Source: JBMNUL01 sp050946255 (GTDB taxonomy: Bacteria; Actinomycetota; Coriobacteriia; Coriobacteriales; CADBOM01). Taken from it: a stretch of DNA of 7,865 nucleotides. Below the pieces are notes generated by a model. The model was not told the DNA's origin, did no database searches, and saw only the letters and a list, made by a program, of their open reading frames with translations. Below, piece by piece: positions 1-6,116 of this stretch. The position numbers and the translations under genes are program-made. The stretch spans positions 1-7,865 of the forward strand of contig JBMNUL010000121.1 of NCBI GenBank assembly GCA_050946255.1, in the 5' to 3' direction. The first letter of the stretch is position 1, and every line of letters begins with the position of its first letter.

Positions 1-646
1 ACGTCCCCAGCGAGCTTTTCGCAGTGACCGTTGCTCCCTCGACGATTTCCTCGTCGGCAGGCGTGTATACGGTCCCGGCGATGAATTTCTTCGGAAGCCC
101 TCTGTAGTACACATGCGGGTCGGTTCCGTATTCTGGGTGAAGCACCTCGGCTCCCTCTAGATCGAGCTCGTCAAGTTCGCCGAATTGGATGACGTGAACA
201 GGGCAGTTGTCCACGCAACGCGGCGTCTTGATCGGCTCGTTTCCGTCGAGCAGATGTGCGCATCCAGTGCATTTCTGTGGAATGTTGAGCTCTTCGTTCC
301 AGTAGACCTTGTGATAGGGGCATGCGTCCACTATCTGCCGCTGGCCCTTCGACTTCACCGGGTCGATTATCACCAATCCATCGTCTCGGCGGTATACCGC
401 TCCATCCTTAGCCGCCTTGATGCACGGGGCGTTTCCGCAATGCATGCAAGGTTCGGGAAGGTACTCTACCTTCACCTGTGGGCGCTGCCCGCGCTCACGT
501 TGCTTGACCTCGAGCCAGAACTGTCCGCTTTCGGGCTGCTCCTGTGCATATGGCATCCAGCAGTTCCCGCAATGCTCGTCCTTGCAGCCTATTTGGCATG
601 AATAGCATCCGACGCATTTCGTCATATCGATGAGAAAGCCTTTCAT
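1..646 (-). CDS. Iron-sulfur subunit of AthS (transhydroxylase small subunit) type, partial
   Basis: The C-terminal end lies beyond the window; 215 codons are visible. ATG at 646-644 follows an AAAGGAG ribosome site by about 7 nt. The cysteines are arranged as C11-x2-C14-x2-C17-x3-C21, C67-x2-C70-x4-C75, C109-Pro, C126-x2-C129 and C144-x3-C148. These 12 can hold three [4Fe-4S] clusters; the second motif lacks the fourth cysteine of DmsB-type four-cluster proteins. From memory, layout and segments such as CMHCGNAPC, VYWNEE and the EGA-V-KS stretch near the cut end match AthS of Pelobacter acidigallici, whose C-terminus is a small beta-barrel domain. An extra C26-x2-C29 pair is present. The likely role is electron transfer to or from the molybdenum subunit encoded 30 bp upstream, in the cytoplasm. 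The family call is strong; the reaction served is inferred. Confidence 0.9.
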   Translation of the reverse strand, partial: MKGFLIDMTKCVGCYSCQIGCKDEHCGNCWMPYAQEQPESGQFWLEVKQRERGQRPQVKVEYLPEPCMHCGNAPCIKAAKDGAVYRRDDGLVIIDPVKSKGQRQIVDACPYHKVYWNEELNIPQKCTGCAHLLDGNEPIKTPRCVDNCPVHVIQFGELDELDLEGAEVLHPEYGTDPHVYYRGLPKKFIAGTVYTPADEEIVEGATVTAKSSLGT

Positions 647-676
647 CGTCTTACTCCTTTTCTCTTTACCGCTCGG

Positions 677-3364
677 CTATTTGGAGATGACCCACGCGTC
701 GCGGATGATGCCCTGGCCCTTGTCGTAAGCACGCTCGAAAGCCTCGGGATACTTCTGTTTCAGGTCGGCGTATTCCTCGCTGGTGAGCTTCTGGGCTTCC
801 GCTAGATAGCCAGTGACCACGAATCCAGCACAATGCTTGGAGACTGTCGCCTGCGGGCTGATGAGGTTGATGGCACCTCCGCGGTCTAGATGCGGGGCTA
901 TGGGGTCGACGCGAGAGCCCTTGGCCACCACAACCGAGCCGGGCATGACGCGTTGCGAGATGCGTGCTCCGAGCAAGATAGTGCCGCGCTCGTTGAACAG
1001 CTTGACTATGTCGCCGGCCTCGATGTCTCGCGCATCGGCGTCCTCTGGAGCCATCCATATGGGTTCGTAGAGGTATCCGTCCGGTCCCTTCACCTTGGTT
1101 GTCTCGATCTCGCGGAACCACGAGATGTCGTCACCCTGCACATGCACACGGAATCGGGCGGGGTTGGCTGTCACCAGGAGCGGGTATTTCTTGCAACGCT
1201 CGCCCCAGAGGCTCTCGTCATGAGTCCAGCCTTCAGATGCTGGTCCGCCGACTATCCACTGGCACATTGGAGTACGCTCTTTGTCGTCGGGGAAACCGTC
1301 GGCAAGCGCCTGACTCCAGAACTCCAGCTTGCCCGAAGGCGTGTCGAGCGGCCAGTTCTCGGGGTCTTCGTAGAAGCCGCGCATACCTGGCAATATGTCT
1401 TTGTAATTTTCTTCGAGCTTCGGGAAGTAGAGTCCCTTCTCCTTGAGGGTCTCCCACGAGACCTCGGCAGGAAGGTTCGATTGGTCGAAGCCGGATTTCA
1501 GCCATTCTTCGGTTGACATGCCCATGTCGAGCTCGCCGCGCTTGCCAAAGCGGTCGAGGACATCGAGGGCAATCTCCCAGTCTGACTTCGACTCTCCCAC
1601 GCGGTCGCATGCATGGGGTGTGTAGCCCGCATAACGCATGGGCACGGTCATGCTCGCACCCACTGTGTCGTCGTCTTCAAGGCATGTAGTAACTGGCAAC
1701 ACCAGGTCTGCGAAGAGCGAGTCGTTCTCCATCCATTGATGGTTGGTAACGAAGAACTCTACCTCGGGTGTGCGGATGGCGTCTTGGAAATCGAACCCTC
1801 CGTTCCAGCAGTTCATGTTGCAGGGTTTCTCTGACCAGAGCATGTGGATCTTGTCGATGCGCGGTGGCTCTGTGGGAGGTTCCATCCCCATGTGCTTTGC
1901 CATGGCCTGTTGCAGGGCGAGTGCGCGCTGTGGGTCTGCCGGGTAGTCGAATTGTTGGAACTGCTCCTCGGTGCTCACGTAGACGATGCACGGGCTGCCC
2001 CACCAGGTTACCTCACCTTTTGTCAGCGCCTGGGCGATCTTGGTGCGCGGGAGGCTCTGTGCTGTGGGATAGAACATGCGGCAATGGTTGAGAATCGAGA
2101 ACGGATGTGTGGAAGTCGTCCCGATCTTCTCTTTGCCCATGTTCGTTGCCTCCAAGTGCAGTTGCTGCACGCCGGGCTTGCCCATTCCCTGCATTGCGAG
2201 CAGGTATGCGGCCGCTCGGCCAGGCTCATGTGAATACGGGGTCTTGATGGAGCCCGAGCTGTACATCACATGAGATGTGGGCTGTTTCGAGATGTTGCGG
2301 GCGAATGCCTTGATGGTGTGCGGTGGTACTCCGCAACGTTCGGATGCCCATTTCGGGTCCTTCGGAATGCCGTCGGTTTCTCCCATGAGGTATGCCTTGA
2401 ACTTGTCGAACCCAATTGAATGGGTCTCGATGAATTCCTTGTCGTAGATGTCTTCCTTGATCATCGTGTACATGACGCCGAAGTCGAACGCGGTGTCTGT
2501 GTTTGGCAGGATCGGGATCCACTTTAACGTCTTGTGGCATACGGCTGTGTAGTTGCAGAACGGGTCCACAGAGACGAACTTCTTGCCCAGCTCCTCCCAG
2601 TACTTGATCACTCTGGAGAAGAACATCGACGCATAGTTTTGCGTGAGCTCCCAGTCGCCCGCATCGAACACGAGCAGCTTGGAGTTCTCGCATACATCGC
2701 GTACGACATTCCAGTTGCTGTAGCTGTTCTGAGGTGGGGCGATGAGGCCGCCCCCGCGGTTGAATCCCGAGCCCCAGAAATGCTTGGCGCCCCAGTACCA
2801 GCCCTCGACCGAGTCGGGAGTGCGCGTCTCGCGGGTGTAACCGCCAAGCTTGTCCATGACGGTTGCGTGCATTCCTCCACCGGAATGCAGGTCCTTGGAC
2901 TCGCGGTGCCCGTCCTCGCCGATGCATAGCACCGAGAACGGGCCATACTTGTCGATGACGCGGCGCAGCTCCGATTCCATGATGTCGAGCGCCTCGTCCC
3001 AGCTGATCTCAACGAATTTAGAGCGCCCGCGCATCTCGGCGTTGATCTTGTCGGGTTCTCCGCCCGGCTCCCAATCGATGCGCTTCAGAGGCCTGAGAAC
3101 GCGGTTCTTGGAATAGACGCGCTCCTTGTAGGCGAGCGCCATGTAGTTGGGCGCTGCCTTGAGATCTGGTGTGAACTTCTTTCCGTCCACTTCGATTTCC
3201 CACAACGAGCCAGCTAGCTCCTCGGGCGTGTACTTCTTGTCGATATGCGTTGGACGTATGCGAACGATGCGCCCATCTCTGCAATCGACTTCGGTAGGGT
3301 CGCCTCCGGTTCCGCCACTTGCGATGCTTTGGGTCGTGGTGGTCTCCAAATGCTCCTCTCCCAT
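677..3364 (-). CDS. Molybdopterin oxidoreductase of AthL / catechol dehydroxylase type, catalytic subunit
   Basis: An 895-residue enzyme of the DMSO reductase superfamily, expected to bind a bis-MGD molybdenum cofactor. The frame is open to a TTG at 3505, but ATG at 3364 is preferred. It has an AAAGGGG site 7 nt upstream, and its N-terminus (MGEE, then a Ser-Gly-Gly-rich stretch) starts like AthL, about 875 residues. There is no Tat signal. C28 is the only cysteine in the first 140 residues, so the usual N-terminal [4Fe-4S] cluster is absent, as in AthL. Visible landmarks are ISWDEA (120-125), TPDSVEGW (182-189), QGMGKPG (392-398), GESKSDWE (590-597) and the C-terminal MGD-binding region (about 725-850, with DRGGAINLISP at 827-837). 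By hand alignment S185 matches the AthL metal-ligand serine and D184 its neighbour; H153 is near the active-site histidine. AthL Trp176 and Tyr152 fall on V186 and G162, so the substrate may differ. It forms an operon with the iron-sulfur gene downstream. Candidate reactions are phenol transhydroxylation or reductive dehydroxylation of a catechol. Confidence 0.92.
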   Translation of the reverse strand: MGEEHLETTTTQSIASGGTGGDPTEVDCRDGRIVRIRPTHIDKKYTPEELAGSLWEIEVDGKKFTPDLKAAPNYMALAYKERVYSKNRVLRPLKRIDWEPGGEPDKINAEMRGRSKFVEISWDEALDIMESELRRVIDKYGPFSVLCIGEDGHRESKDLHSGGGMHATVMDKLGGYTRETRTPDSVEGWYWGAKHFWGSGFNRGGGLIAPPQNSYSNWNVVRDVCENSKLLVFDAGDWELTQNYASMFFSRVIKYWEELGKKFVSVDPFCNYTAVCHKTLKWIPILPNTDTAFDFGVMYTMIKEDIYDKEFIETHSIGFDKFKAYLMGETDGIPKDPKWASERCGVPPHTIKAFARNISKQPTSHVMYSSGSIKTPYSHEPGRAAAYLLAMQGMGKPGVQQLHLEATNMGKEKIGTTSTHPFSILNHCRMFYPTAQSLPRTKIAQALTKGEVTWWGSPCIVYVSTEEQFQQFDYPADPQRALALQQAMAKHMGMEPPTEPPRIDKIHMLWSEKPCNMNCWNGGFDFQDAIRTPEVEFFVTNHQWMENDSLFADLVLPVTTCLEDDDTVGASMTVPMRYAGYTPHACDRVGESKSDWEIALDVLDRFGKRGELDMGMSTEEWLKSGFDQSNLPAEVSWETLKEKGLYFPKLEENYKDILPGMRGFYEDPENWPLDTPSGKLEFWSQALADGFPDDKERTPMCQWIVGGPASEGWTHDESLWGERCKKYPLLVTANPARFRVHVQGDDISWFREIETTKVKGPDGYLYEPIWMAPEDADARDIEAGDIVKLFNERGTILLGARISQRVMPGSVVVAKGSRVDPIAPHLDRGGAINLISPQATVSKHCAGFVVTGYLAEAQKLTSEEYADLKQKYPEAFERAYDKGQGIIRDAWVISK

Positions 3365-3533
3365 GTTCTTTCCCCTTTCCCCTAGGAAAACCTTGGGACG
3401 AAGAGCGGCAAGTCGAAGATCTTTTCCCTCAAAAAGATAATTACCCCTCGACGTCCCCTTCATTGAAAAAGGTATTCTAAGGCGAGCTGGGAGGGCAATT
3501 TGCAAAGGAGGGGGTTAGTACGGGAGGGCGGAC

Positions 3534-3539
3534 ATTATA
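3534..3539 (-). promoter_or_regulatory. Probable -10 box of the AthL/AthS-type operon
   Basis: The minus strand reads a perfect TATAAT here. No good -35 hexamer lies 16-18 bp upstream; with a 17-bp spacer it reads AATCGC. A promoter with a strong -10 and a poor -35 often depends on an activator. Transcription would start near 3527, giving a leader of about 160 nt before the ATG at 3364. The inverted repeat at 3561-3584 would be centred near -46. The box is seen in the sequence; promoter activity is inferred. Confidence 0.5.
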
Positions 3540-3560
3540 AGTTGGTTTGTTTACTCGCGA

Positions 3561-3584
3561 TTGACAATCGTGGCAAATTGTCAA
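3561..3584. promoter_or_regulatory. Inverted repeat, candidate operator for the AthL/AthS-type operon
   Basis: TTGACAAT and ATTGTCAA form perfect 8-bp arms around an 8-bp spacer (CGTGGCAA). The site lies just upstream of the TATAAT at 3534-3539, at the distance expected for an activator touching RNA polymerase near -35. It could also be a TetR-type operator, since a TetR-family gene is the next gene upstream. TTGACA is also a -35 consensus, but no matching -10 follows at the right spacing on either strand, so a pure promoter reading is less likely. Confidence 0.5.
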
Positions 3585-3711
3585 CCCGGTATTCAGATGA
3601 TTTTTGCTGCTCTACCAACCTGAAAGTCAGCGATTATCGGCAGGAACAGAAGCTTATGATTCTTCTGAAAAAAGAATGATTCTTGCGAAACAATATGACA
3701 CATCGCCATGT
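3585..3711. other. Intergenic stretch between regulator and operon promoter
   Basis: No gene is seen. The stretch holds the 3' flank of the TetR gene. ATGATTCTT occurs twice as a direct repeat with a 20-bp period (3656-3664 and 3676-3684). CAGAAG (3647-3652) and CTTCTG (3662-3667) can pair across a 9-nt loop. On the minus strand the T-run comes before this stem instead of after it, so it is not a convincing intrinsic terminator. Read-through from the regulator into the operon therefore cannot be excluded. Confidence 0.35.
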
Positions 3712-4278
3712 TCATTCGAAGTTAACATCGAACTTGTCTGTCCAATACGACCCGAACATCTTGAGATAGAGCTCTGCAAGCTGGTGTGGAGAAATCGGCA
3801 TGCCATCGGCTACCCATTTCTGGATGAGCAGAGCCTGCGCGGAAGCATAGAAGTAAGAGACGTAATCTCGCTCAAGGTCGTTCACCTGGAAATATTCCTC
3901 TAGCAATTCGTTGTTCAACTTCACAATGGAGTCCGTGATGGCTTTGACAAGAACATTGTTCGCGCTGGGAGTCGGCCCTGCCAGATGACGGTAGAATTCG
4001 GCATCGCTTTGCACTTTTTCATAGACGTTCTCCATGAAAACGTTCGAGAAACTGCGTAATTGTCGCATGGGAATCGCTGAATTCACCGAGCGCAGGGGTT
4101 CGATAACATCTTTGTTGAACACCCATTCGACGATATCGGCTTTGCAGTCGAATGAATCGTAGAAGGATTTGCGCGACACGTGGGCACCGCGGCAGATTTC
4201 CGTTACGGTTATCTTCGAATATGGTTTTTCGGCGATGAGTTTCCTGAAACTTCGCTCAATTGCATCCTTCGCGCTCAT
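3712..4278 (-). CDS. TetR/AcrR-family transcriptional regulator
   Basis: The protein has 188 residues, typical for the family. ATG at 4278 follows a GAGGAGG site (4287-4293) by 8 nt. The frame stays open 31 codons further upstream, but that part lies in repeat DNA and has no better ribosome site. The N-terminal helix-turn-helix spans about residues 23-55, with the core TVTEICRGAHVSRKSFYDSF. The C-terminal half, ending in a segment like LLIQKWVADGMPISPHQLAE, resembles the ligand-binding domain of DhaS-like regulators (TetR_C_8 type). TetR proteins usually repress and are released by a small ligand, though some activate. The gene lies immediately upstream of the AthL/AthS-type operon on the same strand, so it may sense an aromatic substrate for that enzyme. 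The ligand and target are inferred. Base composition is visibly more AT-rich than in the enzyme genes. Confidence 0.9.
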   Translation of the reverse strand: MSAKDAIERSFRKLIAEKPYSKITVTEICRGAHVSRKSFYDSFDCKADIVEWVFNKDVIEPLRSVNSAIPMRQLRSFSNVFMENVYEKVQSDAEFYRHLAGPTPSANNVLVKAITDSIVKLNNELLEEYFQVNDLERDYVSYFYASAQALLIQKWVADGMPISPHQLAELYLKMFGSYWTDKFDVNFE

Positions 4279-4300
4279 GATTGCTGCCTCCTCGTCCGTC

Positions 4301-4474
4301 CTCAATCCCCGTTGGGCCCGTGCTAAATTCCCGTTTGGTCCGTAATAAGACTCCGTTGGGTCTTCGCTCAATCAACGCCAGGCCCGAGCTCAATTCCCGT
4401 AGGCTCGTTTTCATTCCCGTTGAGCCTAGGCTTTTTTCCCCATAGGGCCGTTTCCAGTTCCCGTTCGGCCCGCA
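4301..4474. repeat. Array of eight degenerate 22-bp direct repeats upstream of the TetR gene
   Basis: Units start at 4301, 4323, 4345, 4367, 4389, 4409, 4431 and 4453. All are 22 bp except the fifth (20 bp). The plus-strand consensus is CTCAATTCCCGTTGGGCC followed by CGTG. By hand count the units match it at roughly 12 to 21 of 22 positions; the one nearest the gene (4301-4322) is best. The conserved core is CCCGTT-GGGCC. The array ends 8 bp before the ribosome site of the regulator. It fills most of the gap to the SlyD-like gene. A 22-bp period is about two helical turns, so a protein bound to each unit would sit on one DNA face. The array could instead be a transcribed leader, with a promoter in the AT-rich DNA at 4475-4533, where only a weak TTTAAT (4479-4474, minus) is seen. 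Spacers do not differ from repeats, so it is not CRISPR. Confidence 0.85.
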
Positions 4475-4533
4475 TTAAATAACAAATTGGAGGCAATGCA
4501 TTTGTGCTTGAGTTCAGTTTAACATCCATTTTT

Positions 4534-5073
4534 TTAATGGGAATGCATGCGATTATGCTCTTCTGAGGATGAATTATCGGAATCTAGAGATTCGCGCAAG
4601 AGATCGCAAGAACAGCCATTCGTGCTGTCCTCCCGATCGAGTGCTGTTAAGGTTCCATCGTCAACCAGCTCTATATCGAAAGTCAGATCGTGGCCTGCAA
4701 GTTCTGAGTTGCAATCGATGGTCACGGTCTCTTCATTTATCGAGCACACCTTCACCCGAACTTGGCTATTTCCAATTGAAAGCCATATATAGCCTCCCAA
4801 AGGCAGTTCAGAAGCGTTGGGGATTTGGGCGCGGGGCACCTCGATGACGTTGGCTGGGTCGTATTCTCCATATGCCTGGGCCTTGGGGATGTGCACGGTA
4901 GTGCGCTGACCTGGGGATAGGGCGATGAGTGCCTGCTCGAACAGGGGCAAGAGTCCGCTATGCCCGATGACGAAATGTGCTGGCTCGTGGAGGAGCCATG
5001 TGTTCACGAACTCGTATCCATCTTCCAGCTGACCTGCGTAATTCACTGTAACCGTCTGTCCCTGATGGAGCAT
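4534..5073 (-). CDS. slyD: SlyD-like FKBP-type peptidyl-prolyl cis-trans isomerase
   Basis: The protein has 179 residues. ATG at 5073 follows a perfect AAGGAGG site (5081-5087) by 7 nt. The order is that of SlyD: a first FKBP part (about 1-70, with DGYEF and FVIGHSGLLP), an inserted chaperone flap (about 72-120, from AYGEYDPANV through IPNASELPLG), then the closing FKBP strands with LAGHDLTFDIELV (125-137). SlyD proteins speed proline isomerisation, assist folding and in some bacteria deliver nickel. Two oddities are visible. The usual N-H-P before LAG reads N-S-E (122-124). The C-terminal tail is Ser/Asp/Glu-rich with only a C-x-C (154, 156) and three histidines, so strong metal binding is doubtful. 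There is no signal peptide, so it is cytoplasmic. It lies between two repeat arrays and is probably transcribed alone. A link to cofactor or metal assembly of the nearby enzymes is speculative. Confidence 0.9.
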   Translation of the reverse strand: MLHQGQTVTVNYAGQLEDGYEFVNTWLLHEPAHFVIGHSGLLPLFEQALIALSPGQRTTVHIPKAQAYGEYDPANVIEVPRAQIPNASELPLGGYIWLSIGNSQVRVKVCSINEETVTIDCNSELAGHDLTFDIELVDDGTLTALDREDSTNGCSCDLLRESLDSDNSSSEEHNRMHSH

Positions 5074-5087
5074 GGAAATTCCTCCTT

Positions 5088-5404
5088 GAGCGGGAAGTTT
5101 TCAATGAACATGTTGAAATAATTATAGGGTTGGGGTCAGGTTTTAATCACTTTACTGAGCCTGACGTCTGTTGCCTCTGACTTAACAAATCGGCGTAGAT
5201 GTAACGTTGAGATGGGGGAGGAATTTACTGTTTGCCTTAGCGTGGAGTTTTTAATCGTCCGGAAATGCGTGGAACGCTGACAGACTTGAATGGTAGGCAA
5301 GGACATTGGGCTATGACACCGATGCAGGACGAATCCGGCTTTGGGCGCTTCGCCAGGAAGCTGTGTTAAGACAGGATTGCGCTACGGTTCTTGCCGTAAT
5401 AGGA
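5088..5404. other. Non-coding gap upstream of the SlyD-like gene
   Basis: No gene is recognised; the small open frames here have no convincing ribosome site or family resemblance. Apart from the promoter boxes near 5121-5149, the right half (about 5345-5404) carries decayed relatives of the array that follows. For example, AGGAAGCTGTGTTAAGACAG (5355-5374) resembles AGGACGCCGTGTTAATACAC (5421-5440). A 5-bp stem, TACGG (5383-5387) with CCGTA (5394-5398), has no T-run on the minus strand and is not a clear terminator for the YjbQ gene. Confidence 0.4.
5121..5149 (-). promoter_or_regulatory. Probable promoter of the SlyD-like gene
   Basis: On the minus strand a perfect TATAAT lies at 5126-5121. 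With a 17-bp spacer the -35 is TGATTA (5149-5144), a weak match. The start would be near 5114, leaving about 40 nt before the ATG. An inverted repeat, GTCAGG (5135-5140) and CCTGAC (5160-5165), overlaps the spacer and the region upstream of -35, so a regulator may act here. Activity is inferred from the boxes only. Confidence 0.4.
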
Positions 5405-5469
5405 GCTAGGAAACCGAATTAGGACGCCGTGTTAATACACAGAATTAGGAAACCATGCTAGGACACCGA
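5405..5469. repeat. Array of five degenerate 13-bp tandem repeats
   Basis: Units start at 5405, 5418, 5431, 5444 and 5457, exactly 13 bp apart. They read GCTAGGAAACCGA, ATTAGGACGCCGT, GTTAATACACAGA, ATTAGGAAACCAT and GCTAGGACACCGA. The middle unit is the most diverged, and a 26-bp period is also apparent. The last unit covers the stop codon (5458-5460) and final codons of the YjbQ gene. Looser copies extend left to about 5345. The sequence differs from the 22-bp array at 4301-4474, but the setting is similar, between the same-strand genes. The function is unknown. Confidence 0.6.
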
Positions 5470-5853
5470 CACCCATACCTTTCTGGCTCTCGGACCATCG
5501 AATTCCGCGAAATAAATTCCCTGCCAAGTTCCGAGCTTCAGTCGTCCTCCCTCTACGATCACCTGCTCAGAGCACCCGAGCATGCTGGACTTGATGTGAG
5601 CGGCAGAATTGCCCTCGATGTGATGGTAGCCATCCTGCCATGGGACGATCTTGTCTAGCTCTGCAAGGACGTCGCTCACGACGTTCGGGTCTGCGTTCTC
5701 GTTGATCGTCACGGCTGCAGTGGTGTGGGGAACGAACACGGTGCAAACCCCGTTCTCGATGCCGCTCCTGCTCACGATATCCTGTACTTGCCGGGTTATG
5801 TCCACGAACTGCGCGTGCCTGGTAGTGCGCACGCCGAACTCCTCATGTATCAT
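5458..5853 (-). CDS. yjbQ: YjbQ family (UPF0047) protein
   Basis: The protein has 131 residues, the normal length for the family. ATG at 5853 follows a GGAGG site (5861-5865) by 7 nt. Diagnostic motifs are VPHTTAAVTINENADP (41-56), HHIEGNSAAHIKSSMLG (77-93) and LGTWQGIYFAEFDGPRARKVWV (107-128). H43, H78 and H86 match the conserved histidines thought to line a metal or substrate site. Family members are often annotated as secondary thiamine-phosphate synthase because E. coli YjbQ has weak activity of that kind; the true physiological role is unsettled. It is a compact cytoplasmic protein with no membrane segment. Both neighbours are far away (384 bp downstream, 436 bp to the divergent gene), so it is probably monocistronic. 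Nothing ties it directly to the molybdoenzymes. Confidence 0.95.
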   Translation of the reverse strand: MIHEEFGVRTTRHAQFVDITRQVQDIVSRSGIENGVCTVFVPHTTAAVTINENADPNVVSDVLAELDKIVPWQDGYHHIEGNSAAHIKSSMLGCSEQVIVEGGRLKLGTWQGIYFAEFDGPRARKVWVSVS

Positions 5854-5883
5854 GTCTGGGCCTCCGTGTTACGAGCGATTGCT

Positions 5884-5911
5884 TTCATAGTTTTCTCATC
5901 TTCACATGCAA
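5884..5911 (-). promoter_or_regulatory. Possible promoter of the YjbQ gene
   Basis: The minus strand reads TTGCAT (5911-5906), a 16-bp spacer, then TATGAA (5889-5884). Each box matches four of six consensus bases. Transcription would start near 5877, about 24 nt before the ATG. It is a modest match and is inferred only. Confidence 0.3.
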
Positions 5912-6004
5912 GATTGTAAGCCGCATGACTTCAATCTAACCAACCAGTTTGCCTCGCTCAAATGGTTCTATAATTTGCCATCCAAAATGCCGTCGCCTTC
6001 CCAC

Positions 6005-6024
6005 TTGTCACGTTCGAATGACAA
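6005..6024. promoter_or_regulatory. Inverted repeat TTGTCA-N8-TGACAA, candidate operator
   Basis: Perfect 6-bp arms (6005-6010 and 6019-6024) flank CGTTCGAA. The site lies in the divergent gap upstream of the second molybdoenzyme. It shares the TGACAA/TTGTCA half-site with the repeat at 3561-3584, but with the halves in the opposite order. It may be a regulator site; which gene it serves is unclear. Confidence 0.35.
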
Positions 6025-6041
6025 AGGTATTTGAGCCAATG

Positions 6042-6053
6042 CGCAAATTTGCG
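6042..6053. promoter_or_regulatory. 12-bp perfect palindrome CGCAAATTTGCG
   Basis: The palindrome has no spacer and lies 18 bp right of the TTGTCA-N8-TGACAA repeat and about 70 bp upstream of the inferred start site near 6123. It has the form of a symmetrical protein-binding site. No binding protein can be named. Confidence 0.35.
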
Positions 6054-6081
6054 GAATAACTCCACTAATTTTCGTATCTCC

Positions 6082-6116
6082 CTTTGGATGAAACCAAAGC
6101 AGAATCCTCTGATAAT
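6082..6116 (+). promoter_or_regulatory. Possible promoter of the second molybdoenzyme, -35 inside an inverted repeat
   Basis: ATGAAA (6088-6093), a 17-bp spacer and GATAAT (6111-6116) form a fair -35/-10 pair (four and five of six matches). The -35 hexamer is exactly the loop of an inverted repeat, CTTTGG (6082-6087) and CCAAAG (6094-6099). A protein bound to the repeat would cover the -35. The start would be near 6123, leaving a leader of about 165 nt. A lone TATAAT at 5969-5974 is an alternative but has no good -35 and lies over 300 bp from the gene. Confidence 0.35.

Noticed and set aside
185..601. Plus-strand open frame opposite the small subunit gene
   Set aside because: It is the antisense shadow of a clear Fe-S protein with conserved cysteine motifs; no family resemblance of its own.
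3365..3505. A 47-residue N-terminal extension of the large subunit starting at TTG 3505 (or ATG 3463)
   Set aside because: No ribosome site precedes either start, the extension has no Tat or other signal, and the ATG at 3364 has a fitting site and gives an AthL-like N-terminus.
3647..3667. Intrinsic terminator after the TetR gene
   Set aside because: The 6-bp stem is followed by A residues on the plus strand, and on the minus strand the T-run precedes the stem, so it does not fit the sense direction.
4279..4371. A longer regulator starting at 4371
   Set aside because: The extra 31 residues are encoded by the 22-bp repeats, and the strong GAGGAGG site lies before the ATG at 4278.
4301..4474. 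CRISPR array
   Set aside because: Units are contiguous 22-bp degenerate repeats with no unique spacers and no cas genes nearby.
4526..4540. CCATT-TTTTT-AATGG hairpin at the end of the SlyD-like gene as terminator
   Set aside because: Only a 5-bp AT-rich stem, overlapping the stop codon, without a trailing T-run on the minus strand.
5314..5370. Short 18-codon plus-strand frame starting MTPMQDES
   Set aside because: Poorly spaced ribosome site, overlap with decayed repeats, and no supporting context.
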